In this document: piece after piece, positions 1 to 8,510 of the stretch | Layout of the letters: each line of letters opens with the position of its first letter | Numbering within the stretch: the stretch's first letter is position 1 | DNA from: Geothrix sp. 21YS21S-4 | GTDB taxonomy: Bacteria; Acidobacteriota; Holophagae; Holophagales; Holophagaceae | Assembly: GCF_030845995.1 (NCBI RefSeq) | Contig: NZ_CP132719.1 | Coordinates: 1,364,001-1,428,000, forward strand | Direction of reading: 5' to 3' | Length of the DNA stretch: 64,000 nt | Made by a program: the position numbers and the translations under genes | The notes under the pieces: model-generated | The model's database searches: none | The model's input: only the letters and a program-made list of their open reading frames with translations | What the model was told of the DNA's origin: nothing

Positions 1-71
1 GCGGGCGTGTCCTTGGGGGCCTGGCACCCGAGGAGGAGGAAGGCGGCGAAGGGGGCGATACGGCTCAACAT
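1..71 (-). CDS. Lipoprotein, N-terminal part only (runs off the left edge)
   Basis: Reading leftwards from the ATG at 71-69 gives a start with one Arg, a hydrophobic stretch and a lipobox-like LLLGC ending about residue 16, then Q-A-P-K-D. This is a typical type II signal peptide for a lipid-anchored protein. The start lies 8 bases after the scoB stop codon, and GAGGTG at the end of scoB serves as ribosome binding site, so the two genes are probably co-transcribed. Only about 23 codons are in the window, so no function can be given. Confidence 0.6.
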   Translation of the reverse strand, partial: MLSRIAPFAAFLLLGCQAPKDTP

Positions 72-78
72 GGGCACC

Positions 79-741
79 TCAGATTCCGGACATGGGAACA
101 ACGCGGTCCATCACCAGGGGAGGCTCGGTCCGGGCCTGGACATCCTCTCGGGTGATGCCGGGGGCCACCTCCACCAGGCGCAGGCCCTCGCGGCCCGGCA
201 CCACGTCGATGACGGCCAGATCGGTGATGATCCGGTGGACACAGCGCGTGCCGGTGAGGGGCAGATTGCACTTCCGCAGGATCTTGGGCTCGCCCTCCTT
301 GGTGGTGTGCTCCATCACCACCACCACGCGCCGGGCCGCGGCGACCAGGTCCATCGCCCCGCCCATCCCCTTGACCATCTTTCCCGGCACCATCCAGTTG
401 GCGAGGTTGCCCTCCATGTCCACCTGCATGGCGCCCAGGATGCTCAGGTCGATCTTCCCGCCGCGGATCATGGCGAAGCTCTCGGGGCTGCCGAAGAAGC
501 TGGCGCCCGGCGCGGCGGTCACGGTCTGCTTCCCTGCGTTGATGAGGTCCGCGTCCACCTCCGCTTCCGTGGGGAAGGGGCCGATGCCCAGCAATCCATT
601 CTCGCTCTGGAGGACGACTTCCATTCCCTCGGGAATGGCGCCCGCGATGAGGGTGGGGATCCCGATGCCCAGGTTCACGTAGAAGCCGTCGCGGAGTTCC
701 TGCGCCGCGCGGCGGACGAGCTGATCACGGGACAGCGCCAT
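79..741 (-). CDS. scoB: 3-oxoacid CoA-transferase, subunit B
   Basis: This 220-residue protein matches the beta subunit of succinyl-CoA:3-ketoacid (or acetate/acetoacetate) CoA-transferase, which moves CoA between succinyl-CoA or acetyl-CoA and acetoacetate. The glycine-rich NLGIGIPT segment lies at about 23-30. The SENGLLGIG motif at 46-54 carries the catalytic glutamate (E47) that forms the glutamyl-CoA thioester in this family. The length is usual for a B subunit. The A subunit, normally directly upstream, is not there: the upstream neighbour is an outer-membrane protein gene. The A subunit must be elsewhere, possibly beyond the left edge. Which acceptor acid is used cannot be read from the sequence. 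Confidence 0.9.
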   Translation of the reverse strand: MALSRDQLVRRAAQELRDGFYVNLGIGIPTLIAGAIPEGMEVVLQSENGLLGIGPFPTEAEVDADLINAGKQTVTAAPGASFFGSPESFAMIRGGKIDLSILGAMQVDMEGNLANWMVPGKMVKGMGGAMDLVAAARRVVVVMEHTTKEGEPKILRKCNLPLTGTRCVHRIITDLAVIDVVPGREGLRLVEVAPGITREDVQARTEPPLVMDRVVPMSGI

Positions 742-786
742 TCGGACCTCGGGTGTCCCTCAGGATAGCGCAGGCGGAAAAGGGCC

Positions 787-2043
787 TCAGAACACGCGGA
801 AGGCCTGGAACGCGCTGAGCGTCCATCCCCAGCGGGCGGGAGCGGCGGGGAACTGGGCGCGCGTCGTGGCGAAGGACCCGCCGGCCCGGCCCGTGGGCGT
901 GCGCCATTGGAGGTCCGCCTGCGCGAACCACGCCGCCGATCCTTCGGGATGGTCGAGGGGCGCGGTGATCCTTGCCACCCGGAGGATTCCCCGGCCTTCC
1001 AGCGGCAGGGAGAGACCCAGTTCCACCGTCCGGGTCGCCGCGTCGGGCCCGAAGGCCGCACCCAGGGGATCGCCCTGCGAGGAGAAGTCCGCCGGGTGGG
1101 CGGAACTGGCTGTGTCCCATGGCCGGCGCGGGGCCGCGCCCGCCACCTCGAAAGCCACGTCCCATCCTTCCCATACCGCCTGGAGGCCGGCGGTGGTCCG
1201 ACCTCCGTCCAGGGTGAGGACGGTGCCTCCGGACACGCCGGTCCGGCCCACCCGAATGGAGGCGCCCCGGGCCTGGAGGGCTCGCGCCAGCGGCGGGACG
1301 CGCGCTTCCACTTCCGCCAGGGAGCGGGTGAGGGCGCGGTCTCCCCGCAGGCTGGCGGCCGCGAGGCGCGCCTCCACCAGCGGGCCGAATGCCCCCCGTA
1401 CGCGCGCGCCCAGGAGATCCGGCCGCTCCGACGTCCGGCCATCCGCTTCCGCGGCGAGCCGGGCTTCCCGATCCGACAGCCAGGAAGGGATGGGTTGGTC
1501 CCCTGGGAGGCGGCCGAAAAAGGCTTCCCCCGTCCACCGCGTGGCGCCGAGGGAGACCGGCGGCGTGGCGACGCTCAGGCGCGGAAAGGGGCGGGCTTCG
1601 GCACCCAGCAGGTCGCCGCTCAGGAGGCCCGATCCCCAATCCAGCGGCGTCTGCTCCAGGGCCGCGCGCCAACCCGATTCGGCCTGGTAGGCCAGGGCGC
1701 CCCGCTGCAGGATTCCCAGGATGCGTCCATGGTCGCTTAGACCCAGCAGCGTGGCGGAGAACGACCAGCCGCCGCGGGTGACGCGGCCCTGCACGCCCAG
1801 TCCCCACCCCCGCGTGCCGCTGCCCAGGCCTTCGCCGCCGACGAGGGGCGCGCGGGGACCCTGGCCGTCCGCGCCGCCCCAGCCCACATCCAGGAATGGC
1901 AGAGAAAGAGAGGGAAGGGGCTCGTCGCCCTGGACCCACGCCAGCCGCGCTTGGCGCAGGCTCGCGGCCCCGTCCTGGAAGAGGGGCGCCTGCGCGGAAA
2001 CCGACAGCGCCGCCAGTCCGATCAGCGCGAGCCGCGGATTCAC
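787..2043 (-). CDS. Wzi-like outer-membrane protein (copy 1)
   Basis: The 418-residue protein starts at a GTG whose last two bases lie in the stop codon of the upstream cyclophilin gene (GTGA overlap). An N-terminal signal peptide ends near SVSAQA. The body is rich in aromatic residues and glycine with alternating polarity, as in beta-barrels. A segment around LDWGSG...ARPFPRL resembles the conserved WGPG...NARPFP core of Wzi-type capsule-assembly proteins. It is clearly paralogous to the gene at 8511-10160: both share GALR or ASLR near the mature N-terminus, PLxGGEGxG, GGWS and LQRG blocks in the same order. The C-terminus ends in an aromatic residue (F), common in outer-membrane barrels. 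Wzi binds capsular polysaccharide at the cell surface; whether this copy does so is unknown. Confidence 0.65.
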   Translation of the reverse strand: MNPRLALIGLAALSVSAQAPLFQDGAASLRQARLAWVQGDEPLPSLSLPFLDVGWGGADGQGPRAPLVGGEGLGSGTRGWGLGVQGRVTRGGWSFSATLLGLSDHGRILGILQRGALAYQAESGWRAALEQTPLDWGSGLLSGDLLGAEARPFPRLSVATPPVSLGATRWTGEAFFGRLPGDQPIPSWLSDREARLAAEADGRTSERPDLLGARVRGAFGPLVEARLAAASLRGDRALTRSLAEVEARVPPLARALQARGASIRVGRTGVSGGTVLTLDGGRTTAGLQAVWEGWDVAFEVAGAAPRRPWDTASSAHPADFSSQGDPLGAAFGPDAATRTVELGLSLPLEGRGILRVARITAPLDHPEGSAAWFAQADLQWRTPTGRAGGSFATTRAQFPAAPARWGWTLSAFQAFRVF

Positions 2044-3842
2044 GGGTTCAGCACTTTGACCGACACGATCTTCGCGCCGAGTTCCAGGCCGTCCAGGAGC
2101 TTCAGGGCGCGGTCGGGATCCTCCACCTCGCCCATCCGCGTGTACTTCCCGGTGAGGTGCGGGGCGGCGTTGGTGGTGATGAAGAACTGGCTGCCGCCGG
2201 TGTCCTTCCCCGACAGGGCCATTCCGACGCTGCCGGGGCCGTACCAGTCCAGGCTGTTCTCGCAGCGGACGGTGTGGCCCGGGCCGCCGTCCATGGTGTC
2301 GTAGGGGGAGCCCATCTGCACCACGAAGTCCGGCACCACCCGAGGCACCAGCCGGCCGTCGAAATAGCCCTTCCGCGCGAGGAGGACGAGGTTGGCGACG
2401 TTCATGGGCGCGACCGCGGGATCGAGCCGCAGCGTGAGGCTCCGCTTGCCGGCGAAGGCGATGCGGAGGCGGACGGGCCTGCCGTGTTCCGCGAGCCGAA
2501 TGGCCTCCTTCAAGATCGCCTCGTCCGCCCGGGAGGGCGCGGGCGCGGCGGGCCACGGCTCGGCGGGATCGAGCTTTACCAACGCCTGGTAGGCCTCCCA
2601 TCGGCAGGTCCAGTCGGGATGCTGGAGCCAGGGGCGCAACCGGCTTTTCTGCTCTTCCGGCGGCAGCTTCCAGCGCGCGTAGCTCTGGATCAGGGTCTGC
2701 TGGGCCTCGGACTGCAGATCGGCCCAGGTCCGGTGGGTCAGGGCGTCCAGATCCGCGGGCGGGGCGGGAAGATCCTCGATGGCCGCGCTGCGGCCCACGG
2801 CGTCGGTTCCTTCGAGCAGGCGCGCGCGGACGGCGTCGGCCCGCTCGGGCCACTGGCGCCGCAGGGCCGGGAGGAGGGCGCCGAGAAGGTGGGGCGCGTC
2901 CGCGCCGAGGGGCGGATCCTGCTCCAGGGCGGGCCGGAGGGCGGGCAGGGGCTCGTGGAGCTTGGCCACCCCCTGATAGCCGTACCACAGCGCCAGAGGC
3001 TGGCGGCCGCAGGTCCACGGCGCGCCTCCCTGGAAGGCCTCCGCGGGAGCGGGCACGGGGAGGCCCTCTGCCAGACGGGAGAGCACGCCCACGCACGACG
3101 CGGACAGGACCGCGTCGGAAGGCGTCTTCAGCCCCAGCGCCGCCCACGCGGGAGACCGGGCATCGAGGGACCGGAAGCCGGTGAGGGCGAGGCTTTTCCG
3201 GGCTTCCCAGGGACCGCGGTTCCACGCGTCCAGCAGCGCCAGCAGGCTGCCCGCCGTGGCCGGGACGGGGGAACGCAGGGCTTTCTCCTTGCCGGCCATC
3301 ACCAGCCGCAGCCGGGCGGCCTGGGCGCGAACAGGATCGACCTTGCCCGCCTTTTCGAGGGTGTCCAGGAAGCCCTGGAGCGGAGCCGTCACTTCCCCTC
3401 CATTGAGCCGCGCCGCGGCGATGGCGCCTTCCAGGTGGAGGTGCCGCGGCCAGGCGGCCGCATCTCCCGCCGTCAGCCCGTCCAGCGCGGCGAAGGCTTT
3501 GGGGCTCTTGAAGCGGTTCAGAAAGAACAGGGCGTCGTAGCGCTCGCGTGGGGTGTGCGCCCGGGCCGCCTTCGCGAGCCACAGGGCTTCGCTCGGTTTC
3601 TCCAATTCAGGCGGAAGCAGCGCCGGGGCTCCCGGCGCGCCGATGCGCCGCACCGCCCGATCCAGCCGCGCCCGGTCGGCAGGAGGCAGCGCCGCCCGCT
3701 GCGCCTCCGTCCACGCCAGCGGCTGCCGCGCCCACTCCGCCCGGATCGCGTCGGCCGCGGTGAAGCGGGGAGAGAGGGCCATGAGAGGGGCTGCCAGAGC
3801 CAAAGGAGCCCATTTCTGGAAAGATGGAGACAAGAGGTTCAT
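2040..3842 (-). CDS. Exported HEAT-like/cyclophilin-type peptidyl-prolyl isomerase
   Basis: About 600 residues. A signal peptide (LALAAPLMAL core) is followed by some 400 residues of Ala/Leu-rich helical sequence that looks like HEAT repeats. The last 170 residues form a cyclophilin domain, recognisable from FVVQMGSP and the GMALSGKDTGGSQFFITT core that lines the proline-binding pocket. It probably isomerises prolyl bonds in the periplasm, with the helical part as scaffold. Start chosen: ATG at 3842, which places the signal peptide at the N-terminus. An in-frame ATG at 3866 would add eight residues. The 3842 ATG overlaps the start codon of the divergent glycosyltransferase gene. Its stop codon overlaps the GTG of the Wzi-like gene. 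Confidence 0.8.
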   Translation of the reverse strand: MNLLSPSFQKWAPLALAAPLMALSPRFTAADAIRAEWARQPLAWTEAQRAALPPADRARLDRAVRRIGAPGAPALLPPELEKPSEALWLAKAARAHTPRERYDALFFLNRFKSPKAFAALDGLTAGDAAAWPRHLHLEGAIAAARLNGGEVTAPLQGFLDTLEKAGKVDPVRAQAARLRLVMAGKEKALRSPVPATAGSLLALLDAWNRGPWEARKSLALTGFRSLDARSPAWAALGLKTPSDAVLSASCVGVLSRLAEGLPVPAPAEAFQGGAPWTCGRQPLALWYGYQGVAKLHEPLPALRPALEQDPPLGADAPHLLGALLPALRRQWPERADAVRARLLEGTDAVGRSAAIEDLPAPPADLDALTHRTWADLQSEAQQTLIQSYARWKLPPEEQKSRLRPWLQHPDWTCRWEAYQALVKLDPAEPWPAAPAPSRADEAILKEAIRLAEHGRPVRLRIAFAGKRSLTLRLDPAVAPMNVANLVLLARKGYFDGRLVPRVVPDFVVQMGSPYDTMDGGPGHTVRCENSLDWYGPGSVGMALSGKDTGGSQFFITTNAAPHLTGKYTRMGEVEDPDRALKLLDGLELGAKIVSVKVLNP

Positions 3843-4953
3843 GGTGGCTCGCAGAGGAACAGACATTCTAAGAGAAGAAATAGAACGCCGCCGGGCTTCA
3901 GGGCACCAAGGTCCTCACGAGGTATGGGTTCGCTGGCCCCGGCAATTGGGGGATGTGGTATTCGCGATTCCCTTCTTCGGTTCCCTTCAATCCCTGTGGA
4001 ATGCCGAGGCCGAGCGTTTGGGAACCTCGTTGCGGTGGGTATCCGTAGGGCACGCGATTGGGGCAGCTCTTTTTTCGGAGGCAGCCCCTTCGTTCATGGC
4101 TGAATCTCTCATTGAGAGCGGGGGGCTTGGCAAACCGGATCCCTGGCACTTATTGAGGCGATGGCGAAAGAATACTCCGATTTGCACGATCAATTTGAGC
4201 CAAAGTGTGCGATTGGCTTTGGGGGCTTGGATGGCGGGAGTTCCCATCCGGGGAGGGATCTCCGACAACCATTTGAATCTGCTGTATACGCATTCTTTTA
4301 AATACCGCGATCTACCCATTCATCTCGCCCAGCGATATCAGCCTTTGCTGGATCAGCTTACGGGCCAGCACCATCTTCAATGGCTTCGTTTGGGCCGCCA
4401 TAATTTGGGGGGAGCGAGAGGTCTTGATGTTTTGAAGGCTGAAGGGTGGAATGGAGAACCCTACATAACGCTTTCATTTGGCACGCGAGGCTACGTCAAG
4501 CGGTGGTTTCCCGAAAATCGGACGTGGCCGGACCTCGCGAATCGGTTATCGAAGGAAGGTTTCCGCTGCGTGTGGCTAGGGGGACCCGACGAGCTTGTTT
4601 TGGGGAAAGAGCTTGCCTCTCTCGCTCCAGGCTCCTTGGACCTGACCGGGAAAACAAGCCTTCCCGAGGCATGCGCCATTCAGGAAGAGGCCGCGGGCAA
4701 TGTGGCCATTGATACGGGCCTAGCCCACACCGCTGCGGCGACCGGGCGTCCGACTCTGACGCTGATGGGGCATTCGCCAGAGCCTCTGATCGCACCGGTG
4801 GGGCCCCGTGCGATCACCATTCGAGGCTCGGCTGTGGATTCCTATGCGGGAGAAAGTGAAGGGTTCGATACGCACAATTCGGTCGCCCATCGGATCCACC
4901 CCCATCGAGTCGTAGCGCTCCTCACGGCCCTGATGACCGAGGATCCTGAGTGA
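3841..4953 (+). CDS. Glycosyltransferase family 9 (heptosyltransferase-like)
   Basis: About 370 residues with the GT9 pattern. An N-terminal RWPRQLGDVVFAIP segment resembles the glycine/aspartate loop of ADP-heptose:LPS heptosyltransferases, and a C-terminal segment around AIDTGLAHTAAATGRPTLTL resembles the sugar-nucleotide binding site. It likely adds a heptose or similar sugar to lipid A core on the cytoplasmic face. Start: ATG at 3841, or GTG at 3844, which has better spacing to AAGAGG at 3832-3837. The gene is visibly poorer in GC than its left neighbour and begins the AT-richer block. Its stop overlaps the next GT9 start. Confidence 0.8.
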   Translation: MVARRGTDILREEIERRRASGHQGPHEVWVRWPRQLGDVVFAIPFFGSLQSLWNAEAERLGTSLRWVSVGHAIGAALFSEAAPSFMAESLIESGGLGKPDPWHLLRRWRKNTPICTINLSQSVRLALGAWMAGVPIRGGISDNHLNLLYTHSFKYRDLPIHLAQRYQPLLDQLTGQHHLQWLRLGRHNLGGARGLDVLKAEGWNGEPYITLSFGTRGYVKRWFPENRTWPDLANRLSKEGFRCVWLGGPDELVLGKELASLAPGSLDLTGKTSLPEACAIQEEAAGNVAIDTGLAHTAAATGRPTLTLMGHSPEPLIAPVGPRAITIRGSAVDSYAGESEGFDTHNSVAHRIHPHRVVALLTALMTEDPE

Positions 4954-5960
4954 TTCCGCGCGATGCCTATTGGGTGAGGATGCCCCGATTCATCGGGGAT
5001 GCCGTGATGATCCATCAGGCGCTTGGGGGCCTGCGCCGGGCGAGCATTCCCCTTGTCGCTTGGGGACCAAGCCCCCTTATGGAACTGTTCGAGGGAAGCT
5101 CAGGCTTTGAGGCTTGCGTCAGCGATGACGAGCCGAAATTCGCAACGATGATTGATCTCCTTCGGAAGAATCACGCGAAGGGAGTCATTAATTTGCCGCG
5201 AAGCTCACGGGCTCTGGTTGCTGCTTTTTTTGCGAGGACCCCTCACCGAATCGGATGGTCCGAGGGGGGGGGGTGGGCCCTTGCGACTTCCAGCCTGCCA
5301 TTTAAAAAACAAGCAGGTCATCAGATTCAGCGCTATCACCAATTGCTGGGGAAAGCCTTTCCAGAACTCGACTGGAACGGCCTTGATCTTTTTTGCCCTC
5401 GGAAGGAAGCCTTTGAGTGGGCTCGAAGTCTAAGGACATCCCTGAAGATTTCTTCTCCCTATGTTGTCATTGGCATTGGAGCCAAGCATTGGAATAAGCG
5501 ATTGGGGGCTGGCGTGCTGGTTGATTTGTGGGATCACCTGGTGAGTCGAAATTTTTCCGTTCTTATTCTGGGTGGCCCTCAAGCGGAAGATGTCGCGCAA
5601 GGACAGGAAATCCAGGCCCTAAGGCCTGATGCAAAGGTTGCTTGCGGGAAATCATCCTTGAGCGTGAGTGCCGCACTGATCGCAGAAGCTTCGGCCATGG
5701 TAGGGAATGATTCCTCCCTTTCCCATCTGGCCGCAGCCAGCGGAATCTGCACCCTCGTGGCTTTCGGTCCCACCTTGCCGCAAATGACGGCCCCTCAAGG
5801 CATGAATGCTCATGTTTTTAGAAAAGAGTCCCTGACATGTTTGGGCTGTATGAGGTTCGATTGCCATATTCATACCCATGCCTGCATGCAGGAGATCGAA
5901 GTAACTCCCATGCTCGAAGTCATTGACAGCGTTTGTGGCACCGGTAAGGGGAAAGCATGA
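4950..5960 (+). CDS. Glycosyltransferase family 9 (heptosyltransferase-like), second gene
   Basis: 336 residues, started by a GTG that overlaps the preceding stop (GTGA). The N-terminus VRMPRFIGDAVM matches the GT9 loop. GIGAKHWNKR near 175 and VGNDSSLSHLAAASG near 250 match the nucleotide-sugar part. A cysteine/histidine cluster (CLGC...DCHIHTHAC) near the C-terminus corresponds to the cysteine-containing tail seen in many heptosyltransferases. It is translationally coupled to the first GT9 gene, so two successive sugar additions to the same acceptor are likely. The exact sugar is unknown. Confidence 0.8.
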   Translation: MIPRDAYWVRMPRFIGDAVMIHQALGGLRRASIPLVAWGPSPLMELFEGSSGFEACVSDDEPKFATMIDLLRKNHAKGVINLPRSSRALVAAFFARTPHRIGWSEGGGWALATSSLPFKKQAGHQIQRYHQLLGKAFPELDWNGLDLFCPRKEAFEWARSLRTSLKISSPYVVIGIGAKHWNKRLGAGVLVDLWDHLVSRNFSVLILGGPQAEDVAQGQEIQALRPDAKVACGKSSLSVSAALIAEASAMVGNDSSLSHLAAASGICTLVAFGPTLPQMTAPQGMNAHVFRKESLTCLGCMRFDCHIHTHACMQEIEVTPMLEVIDSVCGTGKGKA

Positions 5961-7285
5961 CGTGGCGTCAGAAGCTTCGTACTTTTGAACGGGTATGGGT
6001 TCGTCCCCTTTTGAGCTGTTTTCGGAAATCCAAACGGAAAGTGCCTTCTGCGGAGGAATTGCAGGGGCGGGAGGCATGGAGCAAGTCCCAATGGGAGAAT
6101 CCGGTCTTGCAACCCAAGGAGACGGATTTCCGATTGGGGTTGATTTCTCCGCTCCCCCCTCTTGCCACCGGAATCGCCAACTTTTCGATCGCCTACTTTC
6201 CTTCTTGTGGTTGGCATCTTGATCTTTACGGGGGGGGCTCCCTCCAAGATCTGATTCAGCATCAAGCTTCTTTTTCGGAAGGCAGGGTTCGGATTTTTCC
6301 GGAGGAAGCATTTGGAGAAGCAGGGGTAAGAGAGAAATACGATGCTGCCATTCTTCAAATGGGAAATGGGCCGCATCATCTTTCCTCGCTTCAGGCATGG
6401 CAAAAGGCACTCCCACACCTGAATGCCAAAAAATGGATTTACCTTCATGAAGCTCAGCTTTTGCGGCTTTGGAAAGAAATGGTTACCCATCCTCTTGAAT
6501 TGGAGGATTTCTACCGTAATTATTACCCGGATCGCCATTTTAATTTAGAAGACCTGTATTCTCCCAACTCCCAGGAGAGTCTCGTCCCTCGCGGCATTCG
6601 CCCGTTGGTCTCTCTCGCCAATCCTGATTTGGTGATCGTGAACAGCGCATTTTGTAAGATGTTGGTTGAGCAAGACCTGGATGGGTGGACGTCTGCGCCA
6701 TCCGTAGAAATTCGTCAGCTTTTTCACCCCATTCCTCAGTTCTCCCTGCCTTTTTCCGTCAACCAAAAGCAAAAGGAGGAGCCCCTTCGGATTGGCCATT
6801 TCGGAAATGCAGGAGGCGAGAAATCGCTGGCGCTGGTCTTCCGAGCCATGGAAATGCTGAGGGACCGTAAGGCTGTGACATTTGTGCTTGCGGGATTCGG
6901 TGTGGGCCGAGTCGTTGCCCGCCATGGACTCAACCGCCATGCGTGGGTGGAGGTCCACGACTCACCTTCCCATCCAGAGCTTCTGCGCCTCATGGCGTCG
7001 GTAGACGGAGCCATTCAGTTGAGATTTCCCTCTCAGGGGGAATCTTCGGGAGTTGTGAACCAACTCCTGGGTATGGGGAAACCAATTATTGTTACTTCTG
7101 TGGGTGCTTTTGCCGAATTGGGTTCGGCCGTTTTTCCGGTTTCTCCCACTGTAGAGGCAGAGGAGCTGGCTCACGTCATTCAGGAGATGCTCGAGAAGAG
7201 AGATGCCGGAGCCATACGTGAGATTCAAATCCGCTATGGCCTGGACGCGTTTCAGCAGACCCTTGCGGACTGGGCTAAGGATTGA
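5957..7285 (+). CDS. Glycosyltransferase family 4 (GT-B fold)
   Basis: 442 residues; the ATG overlaps the stop of the GT9 gene (ATGA). The C-terminal half shows the GT4 donor site: LRIGHFGNAGGEKS near 280, then GESSGVVNQLLGMGKPIIV and a following ELG, equivalent to the E-x7-E region of retaining GT-B enzymes. The N-terminal SPLPPLATGIANFS segment resembles the acceptor-side glycine loop. It probably builds LPS core, O-antigen or another surface glycan. It runs towards the next gene, with a single base between the two convergent stop codons. Confidence 0.75.
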   Translation: MTWRQKLRTFERVWVRPLLSCFRKSKRKVPSAEELQGREAWSKSQWENPVLQPKETDFRLGLISPLPPLATGIANFSIAYFPSCGWHLDLYGGGSLQDLIQHQASFSEGRVRIFPEEAFGEAGVREKYDAAILQMGNGPHHLSSLQAWQKALPHLNAKKWIYLHEAQLLRLWKEMVTHPLELEDFYRNYYPDRHFNLEDLYSPNSQESLVPRGIRPLVSLANPDLVIVNSAFCKMLVEQDLDGWTSAPSVEIRQLFHPIPQFSLPFSVNQKQKEEPLRIGHFGNAGGEKSLALVFRAMEMLRDRKAVTFVLAGFGVGRVVARHGLNRHAWVEVHDSPSHPELLRLMASVDGAIQLRFPSQGESSGVVNQLLGMGKPIIVTSVGAFAELGSAVFPVSPTVEAEELAHVIQEMLEKRDAGAIREIQIRYGLDAFQQTLADWAKD

Positions 7286-7286
7286 G

Positions 7287-8495
7287 TCAGAAGTTCAGTG
7301 CGGAAAGGAAACGAGGGCCTACGACTTCTTCTGAATAGCGATCCCGGCAGGCTTTGTCCGCTTCGGATCTTTTACGGTCGACCGTCGCATCAGGCAGCTT
7401 CCAGATGGTTTCAAATGTCTCTGCGAGGCTTTCAGGGTTGAAGGGATCCACATTCCACCCATAGCGATTGTTGTCCAGGATTTCTTGGGGACCTCCGTGA
7501 TCGGATCCGACGAGGAGGAGGCCGCGGGCTGCAGCTTCGGGGAAAACCATTCCGAAGGGTTCATCGAGAGGGATCAGTGCCATGACATCGCAATGCTGGT
7601 AAACCTTCTCCAAGTCTGCTTGACCTAAAAATCCGTGAAATCGGATTTGAGGAGCCGAGGCTAGTCGGGCAGCCAATCGGCGGAGGTGCTCTTCCCTTTC
7701 ACCGGTTCCCACAATGTGGAGCTCTGCTCCAATGTACTTGCGGTGAAAATGATCAAACCCGAGCAGGACCGATTCGATGTTCTTGAGAAGCGACAGGCGC
7801 GAGTGAACAAGGATCTTCAGACCACTCCGATCCAGCCCGCTTCGAGCCGATACGGAGAAGGGAAAATGAATGAGGGGATGAACAATGGGTATGTCTGTAA
7901 TCCCATAAATGGCTCTCGCATTCTCCCGTGAGTATTCTCCGTTGGCCATGATGCGGTCCAGACGGCGAACGCCATCCTTGTCGAAACGCCTGCGCTGATT
8001 CAATGTTCCATCTTCAGCTTCCCTGGCCCAACGGGAGCAACAGGCATGGAGGTGCTGGCGAAATTCCGGATCGCTGTTGAATTCGCTCTTTTGCAATGCC
8101 CGCATGGTGTATGCATTCGTGATGCTCGGATAGAGCAAGCGAGGGGGCTCGTGGCAGTACCAGGCTTTTATCCCTGAGATATCAGCGTTTCCCAAAAGGG
8201 AGTGGGCCGGGTCGTTATGAGCGATGACAGCGTCTGAGTTCTTCAGATATCGGCCAATGTTCCGAGACCTTAATCGAAGCTTTTTCTCCCGCTGACCGAG
8301 CGCGAATAATTCCATGGGATGCCGTTTCGGCATGACCTGGAAGGGAATTCCCTGGGTCTCCTCTCTGCCAGCCCGGTTCCAAGTGCTGATGCGAACGTCG
8401 TGTCCATCCTTCTTGAGAATCTGAGCCTGGTGATCGAGGAGAACTTCTACGCCCCCGGTGATTTGAAAAGAAAGGTGGAGAAGGTCGATTTTCAT
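7287..8495 (-). CDS. Glycosyltransferase family 4
   Basis: 402 residues on the minus strand. The N-terminal ITGGVEVLLDHQAQIL is the usual GT4 glycine loop. ILVHSRLSLLKNIESVL opens the donor domain. LDEPFGMVFPEAAARGLLLVGSDHGGPQEI contains the E-P-F-G...E motif typical of retaining GT4 enzymes such as mannosyl- or glucosyltransferases. It lies 15 bp after the second Wzi-like gene on the same strand, so those two are probably one transcript. Like its neighbours it is poorer in GC than the flanking chromosome. Confidence 0.8.
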   Translation of the reverse strand: MKIDLLHLSFQITGGVEVLLDHQAQILKKDGHDVRISTWNRAGREETQGIPFQVMPKRHPMELFALGQREKKLRLRSRNIGRYLKNSDAVIAHNDPAHSLLGNADISGIKAWYCHEPPRLLYPSITNAYTMRALQKSEFNSDPEFRQHLHACCSRWAREAEDGTLNQRRRFDKDGVRRLDRIMANGEYSRENARAIYGITDIPIVHPLIHFPFSVSARSGLDRSGLKILVHSRLSLLKNIESVLLGFDHFHRKYIGAELHIVGTGEREEHLRRLAARLASAPQIRFHGFLGQADLEKVYQHCDVMALIPLDEPFGMVFPEAAARGLLLVGSDHGGPQEILDNNRYGWNVDPFNPESLAETFETIWKLPDATVDRKRSEADKACRDRYSEEVVGPRFLSALNF

Positions 8496-8510
8496 CAGGA
8501 CTCGTTTCGG

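Noticed and set aside
787-3582. A 931-codon minus-strand frame covering the Wzi-like gene and part of the cyclophilin gene
   Set aside because: Only the last 418 codons read as a real protein, from the GTG at 2043. The earlier part is an out-of-frame shadow of the cyclophilin gene.
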